Assembly (NCBI GenBank): GCA_017642335.1 | Contig: JAGCPF010000035.1 | Location: 186,001-250,000 of the forward strand | Reading direction: 5' to 3' | Origin: Fibrobacter sp. | GTDB taxonomy: Bacteria > Fibrobacterota > Fibrobacteria > Fibrobacterales > Fibrobacteraceae | Length of the DNA stretch: 64,000 nucleotides | Shown: positions 51,869-59,206 of the stretch, in pieces | How the letters are laid out: each line of letters starts with the position of its first letter | How positions within the stretch are numbered: position 1 is the first letter of the stretch | Position numbers and translations under genes: made by a program | The notes under the pieces: model-generated | What the model saw: the letters and a program-made list of their open reading frames with translations, nothing else | Told to the model about the DNA's origin: nothing | Databases searched by the model: none

Positions 51869-52861
51869 CTAGAATTGGTGAAAAACGCCGAATGTGGCGT
51901 TAAATGGCCATAATTCGGACTTAAACAGGGTCGATTCTGCTAGGTTGTCCTCGTCCAGAAGGTTGGTGAAATACTGGACGATCCGGATGTCGATGCCGAA
52001 ATGCCCGTCGATGAGATAGCCGAAATCGACGATGGCGCCAATTTCCACTCCGTTCGTGGGGATGGTCTTGTCGCGTTTGTCTTTCTGCAACTTGCCCTCG
52101 ATTTCGCTTTCCTGCTTGAATTCGGAGAAGCCGGAGAGCTTGAGCCCGAGATCTCCGCCGATGCCGAAGAAGAACCCGTCGTCTTCGCCGATGTAGCGGA
52201 GCATGAGCGGGATTTCGAACATGTACATTTCGACGTAGGCCTCGTTGTCGCTAAATTCCGTGGTTTCCTCGTACAGGTAGCGGCGGTAGCTGAAGTCAAC
52301 CGCGGTCATGAGCCGGAACGTCTGTGCGCCGAACGGAATCCTGACGAACAGCCCGAAGTTACCGAGATAGCCGGGGCCCCAGGTGTCGGACTTGTTGCCG
52401 AACAGCAAGTTGACGCCTCCGGCCAGGCGGAATCCCAGGTTGATGGACGTGTAGAATCCTTCCTTGCGGGCGCGGTAGATTTCCTTGTTCTCGTTGGTGA
52501 AGGTGGCGTCGCCGTCTTCGTTGTACGTGACTTTTTTCTTAGTGCCGGATGAATCGGCTGTGTCGTCCGCGCATTCGGGATTGGCAGAGTCGGCCGGGGT
52601 GCAATCTTCCTCGTCGCTTTGGGTTGCCTGTGCTTGCGGCTCGTCGCTGGACGTCCGTGTCTGGAACGTGGTCTCTCCGCAACCGTCGCCAATGCAATCG
52701 GGATTGGGCTCGTTATTCCCGTCGTTCAATTCCGTACGGCCCCCGTTTTGCGACGCAATCCATGCGGAGTCGACATCGGTGCTCCAGGAATCGTTCTGTG
52801 CAAAAACCAGCGTGAACGCTGACGACAGAACCAAAGAAAGGGTAAACATTTTGAAACTCAT
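51869..52861 (-). CDS. Outer-membrane beta-barrel protein, paralogue 2
   Basis: A protein of 330 residues from the ATG at 52861: signal peptide (MFTLSLVLSSAFTLVFAQ), a long acidic linker with cysteines (CIGDGCGETT, CTPADSANPEC), then the same barrel pattern as its neighbour: GFYTSINLGFRLAGGVNLLF, DFSYRRYLYEETTEF, MFEIPLMLRYIGEDDGFFFG and a final FHQF. The linker suggests exposure in the periplasm or at the surface. The in-frame extension to 53026 has no signal peptide and is rejected. GTTATAATTC lies 7 bases before the ATG, exactly as in the paralogue. Confidence 0.8.
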   Translation of the reverse strand: MSFKMFTLSLVLSSAFTLVFAQNDSWSTDVDSAWIASQNGGRTELNDGNNEPNPDCIGDGCGETTFQTRTSSDEPQAQATQSDEEDCTPADSANPECADDTADSSGTKKKVTYNEDGDATFTNENKEIYRARKEGFYTSINLGFRLAGGVNLLFGNKSDTWGPGYLGNFGLFVRIPFGAQTFRLMTAVDFSYRRYLYEETTEFSDNEAYVEMYMFEIPLMLRYIGEDDGFFFGIGGDLGLKLSGFSEFKQESEIEGKLQKDKRDKTIPTNGVEIGAIVDFGYLIDGHFGIDIRIVQYFTNLLDEDNLAESTLFKSELWPFNATFGVFHQF

Positions 52862-53291
52862 ACTAGAATTATAACTAATTGGAACGTGAAACGCAACGTT
52901 GTGTTGAAGAAATGCACAGGAATTCGGACAGGGAAGGTGAAAAAATCGGTGCGGTTTGACCGGTAGATGTTTTTGATGTGACTCGAAAAATAAAACATGA
53001 TGTCTGAATGGATTCTGTTTTTGCATTGAAGCATATTTTTTGGTTACATGTCTTTGTGGGGTACGCCTATTCTGTGCGTGAACCTTGAGTGCTTGTTTAA
53101 TGTTTTTAAATCGTTTTTATTAGCAATATTTTTTTTATGTTACTTTATGAAAAGTTTGTTTGTAATTTCTCTTTTATTGTAAGAATAAAAAAATCAAATC
53201 GAACGAAAATGTTATGCATTGCGTGCTTTTTGTAACATTGCCAAAAAATTTTAATTTTATAAATTTTCGAACAACAGAAAAAGGGTGGAAA
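52862..53291. other. 430-base non-coding divergent region
   Basis: AT-rich, with no plausible gene or long repeat. It must carry the promoters of the barrel gene (minus) and of the three-gene secreted-protein/peptide unit (plus). I see no hairpin of note. Confidence 0.5.
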
Positions 53292-54272
53292 ATGAAGGTA
53301 TCCTATTCTTATATGGCGAAGGCATTGGTTGTTGCTTCGCTCGCGTTATCTGTAACTGCTGTATGGGCTGAACGTCCGAGTGGAACGCCGACATGCTCGT
53401 TCACTGGCGGCGCTTATTATAAATCCAACAACACGCTGTATCTGGAATCCTTTGCCAAGGAAGGTGCCAAGGTTAAATACGATGCAAATGCGGCGTCTTG
53501 CCTTAATGAAAACGCTTCGGACCGTTTGAAGGTCACGATTGAACGCAGCGCAGCCCTTACGCAGAATTCGACGCTTATTTTGCCGATTGCGGTGAGGAAA
53601 AGCGGCCAGTATACCAGTTCCTGTGTCAATATGTATGATATCTACAATTTCAGCAAAGTGAACGGTAAGTGGATTGCTGATGGCAAGAATATGCAGGACA
53701 AGCTTTCTGCCAACAGGCCGGCTCTGATTGTTGCCGATACAAAATCGAGCAAATGCAAAGACATTAAGGAAATTACATTCCTTGCACAGAGTTATAACAA
53801 CAACCCGGCGCCTGCTAATGACCAAAATCTTGAACTTTGGTTGCACGATAATAGCGCACATACCGAGAACTTCGTATTTGCCGGAACATACAACTATGTT
53901 GAATGGAAAGCGGGTGATGGCGCAATTGGCAAGGTTTATGGCTATGCGGCCAGGGATAAGGGCGCTGTTACGGCTGGTCAGTTTGTGAAGGTCGGAACAG
54001 GTGCAAATATTGCTCCTCTTCGCGCTTACTTGCGGTACAGGGGTCATGGTCTGGCCAAGGTTTCTAGCGATGCTGTTAGCGAAGAAGATTTGCCCGAAAC
54101 GATTGAAGTTCGTCTCCACGATTCTGACAGCACGCTCTCCATCGGCAAGTTGAACACTTTCACCGGTGAACTCAAGATGGATGACCGCCGTTTTGACCTC
54201 AAGGGCCGTACAGTGGGCAATAAACCCGCAAATTGGGGCATGTTCCTTGACAACAAGAGAAAAATTCGTTAA
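53292..54272 (+). CDS. Secreted hypothetical protein heading the peptide unit
   Basis: A protein of 326 residues with a signal peptide (MAKALVVASLALSVTAVWAE). The mature part has two likely domains, residues about 30-160 (CSFTGGAYYKSNNTLYLES, with few cysteines) and about 200-326 (YNYVEWKAGDGAIGKVYGYA, then LPETIEVRLHDSDSTLSIG). No family recognised. I start at 53292, where GGTGGA is close upstream; the in-frame start at 53214 precedes no signal peptide. The next gene begins 17 bases after the stop, so the three genes look like one operon. Confidence 0.72.
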   Translation: MKVSYSYMAKALVVASLALSVTAVWAERPSGTPTCSFTGGAYYKSNNTLYLESFAKEGAKVKYDANAASCLNENASDRLKVTIERSAALTQNSTLILPIAVRKSGQYTSSCVNMYDIYNFSKVNGKWIADGKNMQDKLSANRPALIVADTKSSKCKDIKEITFLAQSYNNNPAPANDQNLELWLHDNSAHTENFVFAGTYNYVEWKAGDGAIGKVYGYAARDKGAVTAGQFVKVGTGANIAPLRAYLRYRGHGLAKVSSDAVSEEDLPETIEVRLHDSDSTLSIGKLNTFTGELKMDDRRFDLKGRTVGNKPANWGMFLDNKRKIR

Positions 54273-54289
54273 TTTGGAGGGGCAATAGA

Positions 54290-54448
54290 ATGAAAAAGAA
54301 AGAATATTTTGCACCGAAAATGGAACTGATTGATCTCAAGCATCAGGCTTGCCTGTTGAGTGGGAGCGGCGAAGAGGTATGCGAAGATGGTGATTATTGC
54401 GACGAACTCGGCCTCAATATCCAGGGAGTGTCCAACTCCAAAGGCTAG
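54290..54448 (+). CDS. Small RiPP-precursor-like peptide (52 residues)
   Basis: ATG at 54290 with GGAGGGG about 6-12 bases upstream, stop at 54446-54448, followed after 3 bases by the nucleotidyltransferase ATG. Residues 3-19 are KKEYFAPKMELIDLKHQ, a leader-like segment. Then comes LLSGSG (22-27), which could be a processing point, then an acidic tail of 25 residues with cysteines at 31 and 37 and the ending QGVSNSKG. The layout of conserved leader, small-residue motif and short variable Cys/Asp core is that of ribosomally made, modified peptides. I recall similar short proteins in Bacteroidota and Fibrobacterota; modification and export are not shown by the sequence. Confidence 0.7.
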   Translation: MKKKEYFAPKMELIDLKHQACLLSGSGEEVCEDGDYCDELGLNIQGVSNSKG

Positions 54449-54451
54449 GGT

Positions 54452-55558
54452 ATGCGTTCGCTAAGCGAACCATTCTATAAAATCCTGCAGGTGGCTCTCG
54501 GAGCCTCGCAGGATTTTTTGTTTACCCTGAGCGAAGAGGAATGGGAAAAGTTGTTCGTCATGGCGAAGCGGCAGTCCGTCCTTGGAATCGTCTACGACGG
54601 GATTGTCAAGCTGCCCAAGGAAAAGCGTCCGTCCATCAACCAGACGTTGCGCTGGTCCTGTGTTGCCGAGTCCATCCGAGGCATGAACGAGAAGATGAAC
54701 CGCGAGGCTGCGCGAATCACGCGCCTATTCGAGGAGCACGGCCGCCACAGTGTCATTCTTAAGGGCCAGGCGAATGCGCGGCTCTACCCCAATCCGCTTG
54801 CGCGCCAGGCGGGGGATATCGACATCTGGATTCCCGGCGGGTTCAGGGGTGTAGTGGATTTCCTCAAGGAACACGGTCTGATTTTAAGCGATGAGAACCT
54901 CAAGGGGATTTTCCACCATGTGGAGATGCATGGCGAAGACGGAATCTCCATCGAAGTTCATTACAAGCCCGCGTCGGGCATTCCGTTCAGGGACGGCGAA
55001 TTCCAGAAATTCCTTCTGGATGAAGTCGGGAGCGCGACGCTCGTTCCCGAGGGGTTCTATGCCCCGTCTATCAAGTTTGCGCTGGTGATGCAACTGGCGC
55101 ATCTGCAACAGCACTTTTTTAGCAAGGGGCTGGGGCTGCGGCAGTACATGGATTACTATATGCTGCTTCTGCATTCCACCGAGGAAGACCGTCGCGAAGT
55201 CACCGCGGTAATGAAACGCCTCTCGATGATGCGGGCCTGCGCCGGCGTGATGTGGGTGCTTGGCCATGTGTTTGCGCTGGAGCAAGGGAAAATGCTTTGT
55301 CCGCCCGATGCATGGCGCGGGCGCCGCTTGCTCCGCCAAGTCCTGGAAGGCGGAAATTTCGGGCAATACGGCAAGGAATACCGGCTGCGGGGTATACCGC
55401 GCTGGTTTAACGACAGGCTGCGGGTACTCCGCTGGCTGTCGTTCGATCCGGTGAACGTGCTGTTCAAGGAACTGCGCTACTGGCGTTCCACGCTTTTCCT
55501 GATTCCGCTGCGCATAAAAAAACGCGAGCTCTTTCTTTCAAGAACTCGCGATGAGTAA
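54452..55558 (+). CDS. PF14907-type nucleotidyltransferase
   Basis: A protein of 368 residues. The central motif ILKGQANARLYPNPLARQAGDIDIWIPGG-like region contains the G-D-I-D-I-W site, the D-x-D metal-binding pair of nucleotidyltransferases, and fits the uncharacterised NTP_transf_5 (PF14907) family. Further on, SIEVHYKP may supply the third acidic residue. Family members occur beside peptide-modification genes in several phyla, so it may act on the small peptide encoded 3 bases upstream (inference). Its last codons form a stem-loop that also serves as terminator for the convergent gene. Confidence 0.82.
   Translation: MRSLSEPFYKILQVALGASQDFLFTLSEEEWEKLFVMAKRQSVLGIVYDGIVKLPKEKRPSINQTLRWSCVAESIRGMNEKMNREAARITRLFEEHGRHSVILKGQANARLYPNPLARQAGDIDIWIPGGFRGVVDFLKEHGLILSDENLKGIFHHVEMHGEDGISIEVHYKPASGIPFRDGEFQKFLLDEVGSATLVPEGFYAPSIKFALVMQLAHLQQHFFSKGLGLRQYMDYYMLLLHSTEEDRREVTAVMKRLSMMRACAGVMWVLGHVFALEQGKMLCPPDAWRGRRLLRQVLEGGNFGQYGKEYRLRGIPRWFNDRLRVLRWLSFDPVNVLFKELRYWRSTLFLIPLRIKKRELFLSRTRDE
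55515..55550 (-). terminator. Minus-strand terminator embedded in the end of the nucleotidyltransferase gene
   Basis: Arms CGCGAG-C-TC and GA-A-CTCGCG (55523-55550) form a stem with one mismatch. On the minus strand it is followed by seven T (55522-55516). It lies 31 bases past the stop of the DUF1353-like gene. Confidence 0.7.
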
Positions 55559-55580
55559 AAACTGGATTTCTAGGCTTCAA

Positions 55581-56120
55581 TTACTTGAAGGAGAATTCGG
55601 CATCAAAGAACTGACTGCATTTGTCGCTGTCATTTCCCCAGTGGCTTTTGCCGCCAGCACCAAAGAAAACTCCAAGATCGGCAATGGCTGTTTCTCCGCG
55701 ACCAAGCCGTCCCGATTCTCTCCAAATTCCACGGAGAACGTCGTCGCATTCGGACCTTGTGAGCGAGGCTCCCTTGATTTCGCCTTCTTTCATGTAAAGG
55801 CCATCATGAGTAAATGGCGCCGCGTTATACACATCGTCGCATGCAATATAGGGAAGGATGACTTTATCTACACCTAAGAAGCTGAGTTTTTTTGTCGAAG
55901 CTCCGTCTGTACAAAATCCAGCGCGGAAAAAGACTTTGAGTGTTCCCGGGCGTGTCTTTTTTTTGCCATTCACTGAGGAATAACGCTCTACATCAAGCGT
56001 GATTTCGGCATCTTCTTTTAAGACGATCTTTTCACCTTCATCTACAGGGTCGAAGACGAAGGGCTTGTTGATGGTGACATGCTTCACTGTTATGCTGTTC
56101 TTTTTTTCAAATAAGCTCAT
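55581..56120 (-). CDS. DUF1353-like protein
   Basis: A protein of 179 residues. The core FCTDGASTKKLSFLGV, then APFTHDGLYM, LTRSECDDVLRGIW and a closing small-residue region match the DUF1353 pattern (TDGAS, HDxLY, RxxxD). DUF1353 proteins are known from phages and bacterial accessory islands; their function is unknown. The first 60 residues are beta-rich and extra to the domain. No other phage genes are nearby. A TATATTTAG box precedes the gene; it converges on the nucleotidyltransferase gene. Confidence 0.65.
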   Translation of the reverse strand: MSLFEKKNSITVKHVTINKPFVFDPVDEGEKIVLKEDAEITLDVERYSSVNGKKKTRPGTLKVFFRAGFCTDGASTKKLSFLGVDKVILPYIACDDVYNAAPFTHDGLYMKEGEIKGASLTRSECDDVLRGIWRESGRLGRGETAIADLGVFFGAGGKSHWGNDSDKCSQFFDAEFSFK

Positions 56121-56245
56121 GGATTCCCCTTGTTAAAGTGATGGCTTTTCCTAAATATAAAAGAAAAAAAATAGTTTATTTTAATCAAAATGTATAAATT
56201 ATTTTACCTTCTCTTGTTTGTTAATCATTATTGTACGAAAAAAAA

Positions 56246-56280
56246 GGCCGCGACCCTGGAATCGCGACCCTTCCCGGCCT
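56246..56280 (-). terminator. Terminator of the first FISUMP module
   Basis: On the minus strand AGGCCG pairs with CGGCCT around a segment holding two direct GGGTCGCG copies, and is followed by a run of about eight T (56245-56238). It lies about 35 bases past the FISUMP stop. Confidence 0.65.
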
Positions 56281-56315
56281 TTCGGCCTATCCTCCAACCC
56301 CTGGATGATAGAGGT

Positions 56316-58082
56316 TTAATCCTTGACGCAGCGGACGGACAAAAGTCCAGATACCTCGTTGGCCGTGTATGTATACCCTTTCCAATTGTCCATCAAGATG
56401 ACGAATGTCGACCAGGTGCCGTTATCATCTTGCTGGATGAAGACAAAGGGCTCAACTGTGAAATCGCCGAATCCCACGCGATGCAAGTATTTCGAGGTGT
56501 ACCATCCGAAACCGTTATTTTCCTTGAATTCCTCGCAGCCTCGGTAGCCGGGACAATATCCTGAAGCGTATTCCAGAAGGCGCATCAGGCTGGACCATTC
56601 TTGTTGTGTCGGGATGTGCCATCCGTTGGGACAAATACCTTGGAGGTGTTCCCCTTCCATTACAATGGAGTCCGCGCCGATCACGTCATGTACACTGTAC
56701 TGTGCAAAGGTGTTCCAGTATGTGGAATCGAGCGAATTTATGTATGTGCTAAAGTTCTCGTCGTCGTATGTGCTGAATCTTACAGTGCGGCCTTGGTAAT
56801 TTTGGATTCTATTGGAGTCGGGTGCCATGACCGGTTGAATGGAATCGTTGCTGTAAGTCAGGTTTTCGGCCATCCATGTGAGCGGAGTCCCTTCGATGTC
56901 GTACGTGACCGTCTTGTAGGTTTTCCCGTCGCGGTCGTCGGTCATGGTCCCGGTCTCGAAATTGACCTTGTCAACTATTTTATGCCGTCCGCCTTCTGCC
57001 ACCCATGCTCCCGATTGGCAAATGAGGTTCAGGTATTGGTCCTCGGTTCCCGCTGTTTCTACTGTATCGCCTTCACGAGCGGTTGTACATTCGCCCAAAC
57101 CGTATATTGTTGCAAAGAATCCGGTCATGAAGGCGTTCTTGCTATTGTCGACATAGCCGGCGTCAAAAATGAACCAACGATGAAAATACCTTAATAAGTC
57201 TGCTTTTACCGAATCATCTGCTGTGAAGGTCCCTGTTTCGCCAAAGGTGTTGACCGATGGCGCTGTGTAGTCGGTCGCAACGGAGTAGATTGGTCTAGAG
57301 CGGAAAATGGCATCGTAAACAATATTCGCTATGAACACTTTGTTGGTGTCTTGGGCAAAGTCACTTTTGTCAAAATTGAAGGTTCCGTTGTATATTCCCA
57401 CGGCTTCTAGAACCTCTTGGTCGGCTTGCTGCTTTGCCGTTGCGAAATCGGTCCCATTTTTAAATAGGTGCTTTATACGGGACGCTTCAAGGCGGGTCAT
57501 GATGTTGAGCCCGATATTGTCTGCTGTGCGTAAATCAACGAGCGCATTGTAATTGTTGTTGAGATATTGCCCGTAGCTGATTGTGTCGGAGAAATCCTTT
57601 AAGTTTGTTAAATCCTCCTTGTTCGTGAGATTCCATTGCCAGTCGTCGTAAATATAGGGCAAGAGCTCGACCAGTACATAGGGACTGTTCAGTGAAACGC
57701 TATCGAAGCTGAAATTCCCTGTCGTGTCTGTGCAGCGGGTGAAATAGAATACTCCCGTTGTGTCTAGCGTGAGCGAGTCCAGTTCGGACAACCTTAAAAC
57801 GGAGCCGTAGGGGACAAAGGAGCCCTGCATGCTTGAATAGGTGTCGAACGAATTGGCCATATAGATAGTGTCTGCGGAGGGATTGACCATTCGCATTGCT
57901 CTTCCAGATACGGTGTAGCGGTTGTGTGCTGCATCAGAATTGTTGTTTGCTTGGAGCCCCCTTTCTTCTGCTGTGCCTCCATCGGCAATAGACCTGCCGT
58001 CTTCGAAGCATGCGACGAGTGCCAAGGCGAGCAATATCGTCGCCTTGCAAACCATTTGTTTGGCTATTCTTGAATAGTTCAT
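56316..58082 (-). CDS. FISUMP-domain lipoprotein (module A)
   Basis: A protein of 588 residues; the lipobox is LVAC, giving the N-terminus CFEDGRS. Residues about 50-340 form a region shared with the other two module lipoproteins (VSLNSPYVLVELL, NALVDLRTADNIGLNIMTRL, FATAKQQADQEVLEAVGIYN). Residues about 375-588 are the FISUMP domain (GTMTDDRDGKTYKTVTYDIE, TWMAENLTYS, GICPNGWHIPTQQEWSSLM, ending SVRCVKD). It lies 9 bases downstream of a TIGR02147-type regulator, with AGGAGG before the ATG. Surface protein of unknown function; context suggests the regulator controls it. Confidence 0.9.
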   Translation of the reverse strand: MNYSRIAKQMVCKATILLALALVACFEDGRSIADGGTAEERGLQANNNSDAAHNRYTVSGRAMRMVNPSADTIYMANSFDTYSSMQGSFVPYGSVLRLSELDSLTLDTTGVFYFTRCTDTTGNFSFDSVSLNSPYVLVELLPYIYDDWQWNLTNKEDLTNLKDFSDTISYGQYLNNNYNALVDLRTADNIGLNIMTRLEASRIKHLFKNGTDFATAKQQADQEVLEAVGIYNGTFNFDKSDFAQDTNKVFIANIVYDAIFRSRPIYSVATDYTAPSVNTFGETGTFTADDSVKADLLRYFHRWFIFDAGYVDNSKNAFMTGFFATIYGLGECTTAREGDTVETAGTEDQYLNLICQSGAWVAEGGRHKIVDKVNFETGTMTDDRDGKTYKTVTYDIEGTPLTWMAENLTYSNDSIQPVMAPDSNRIQNYQGRTVRFSTYDDENFSTYINSLDSTYWNTFAQYSVHDVIGADSIVMEGEHLQGICPNGWHIPTQQEWSSLMRLLEYASGYCPGYRGCEEFKENNGFGWYTSKYLHRVGFGDFTVEPFVFIQQDDNGTWSTFVILMDNWKGYTYTANEVSGLLSVRCVKD

Positions 58083-58091
58083 GGTATCCTC

Positions 58092-58925
58092 CTAACCCTT
58101 TTTGTTTGAATTTCTGTTTGTCATCGGGAAAAACTGCATGTTCAGACGGTAGACTTCGTCTGTTGCAGCATTTTTTGTCGCGATGGCGATGATGCGCTTG
58201 CGGCACTCGGCGATTTCTTCTACGATTTCTTCGTAGGCGTCGTGCGTGATGCCGAGCGTGATGCCCGAAAAATGGCGTTTGTCCTGGGCAACTCCTTCGA
58301 TGGCGTCGAGGGCGAACTGCCCCATTTGGCGGTGCATTCCGCGGACGGCCACGGGAGTTGCTTCCATGTTGCCTGTCGTCACGGATTTCTCTGTCTGGAT
58401 ATAGTTGCCGATTTCGTCCTTTTTGAGCAGGCCCGCCTTGAGGAGGAACTTCAGCGTTTCGCTGACTTCGGCGGCGGTGATTTCCGGACGGCACGCATGG
58501 GCGAGTGCGAGTGGCTTCGCACCCGGCATCGAGGGAGCCAGTTCACGGATGACCGGGTTCTTCCAGTCTTCGAAAAAGCGGAATGCGTCGCCTTCCAAGA
58601 TTTTGGTCTTGTGGGCTTCTGCAATCGAAAGCATTTTTTTGAAGATTGCTTTTTTGTCGGCGTCTTTTTTCGCATGGTCGAACTTGACCATCTCGGCGAA
58701 ATATTCCTGTTCGTAGTCCGCCAGGTGCATTGCCTTTGCGACGCGCTCCACGGCGGCGTCGCTCAGGTTGAACCGGCCCTCGCTTACGTATTTAAGGTAG
58801 ACTGGCGAAGAAAAGCCTGCCGCCTGTGCGAACTCCGGCCAAGTAAATGCGGATTTGGCCTTCCTGTCGGCGTAATAGTCCGCGATGTACTGGCGGTAGC
58901 TTGCGTATTCTAGTACATCTTTCAT
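58092..58925 (-). CDS. TIGR02147-family regulator (module A)
   Basis: A protein of 277 residues of a family first noted as expanded in Fibrobacter succinogenes. The N-terminus MKDVLEYASYRQYIADYYAD is followed by a helix-turn-helix-like segment (FSSPVYLKYVSEGRFNLSDA). The middle is helical with VIRELAPSMPGAKPLALAHA, and the C-terminus has SGITLGITHDAYEEIVEEIA and VYRLNMQFFPMTN. It is about 80 percent alike to the protein at 61034-61867. The gene has AGGAGGAAAC before the ATG and a sigma-70-like promoter, and is followed after 9 bases by a FISUMP gene. A one-to-one regulator/target pair is inferred. Confidence 0.9.
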   Translation of the reverse strand: MKDVLEYASYRQYIADYYADRKAKSAFTWPEFAQAAGFSSPVYLKYVSEGRFNLSDAAVERVAKAMHLADYEQEYFAEMVKFDHAKKDADKKAIFKKMLSIAEAHKTKILEGDAFRFFEDWKNPVIRELAPSMPGAKPLALAHACRPEITAAEVSETLKFLLKAGLLKKDEIGNYIQTEKSVTTGNMEATPVAVRGMHRQMGQFALDAIEGVAQDKRHFSGITLGITHDAYEEIVEEIAECRKRIIAIATKNAATDEVYRLNMQFFPMTNRNSNKKG

Positions 58926-58983
58926 TGTTTCCTCCTAACCAAACGGCTTCCCGGTTTTTGAGCCCCGCGCCGTTTTCGTTTTT

Positions 58984-59012
58984 AATATACATCAAAAAAT
59001 TTAAAAAGTCAA
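58984..59012 (-). promoter_or_regulatory. Sigma-70-like promoter of module A
   Basis: TTGACT (59012-59007), exactly 17 bases, then TATATT (58989-58984) on the minus strand, 59 bases before the regulator's ATG. The same arrangement is found in module B. Confidence 0.78.
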
Positions 59013-59083
59013 TAGTTTTTACAATAAATAATTGCTGTTTTTATTGAAATTTAGGCATTTGTTTAAATTTTGTGATAAAAATA

Positions 59084-59095
59084 GTGAAATTTCAC
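59084..59095. promoter_or_regulatory. Perfect palindrome GTGAAATTTCAC upstream of module A
   Basis: 12-bp perfect dyad 71 bases upstream of the -35 box; candidate operator. Flanked by TGTGATAAAAA, which also occurs upstream of module B. Confidence 0.4.
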
Positions 59096-59130
59096 AATAA
59101 GAAGATGCTGCGATTCGCTAAAAATGGAAA

Positions 59131-59171
59131 AAAAGAAAGGCGGGCCGAAGCCCGTCTTCCTTTTCCTCCTA
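59131..59171 (-). terminator. UUCG-loop terminator of module B, within a 41-bp duplicated sequence
   Basis: On the minus strand GACGGGC-TTCG-GCCCGCC (59156-59139) is followed by TTTCTTTTTTT. The 41-bp surrounding sequence is identical to 62096-62136. It ends the module B FISUMP transcript. Confidence 0.85.
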
Positions 59172-59206
59172 GCCCTATTTCAAGGGAGTTTCGGATGAGA
59201 GAGACT

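Noticed and set aside
52862..53026. N-terminal extension of barrel paralogue 2
   Set aside because: The extra 55 residues lack a signal peptide and place one in the middle of the protein; the start at 52861 matches the paralogue.
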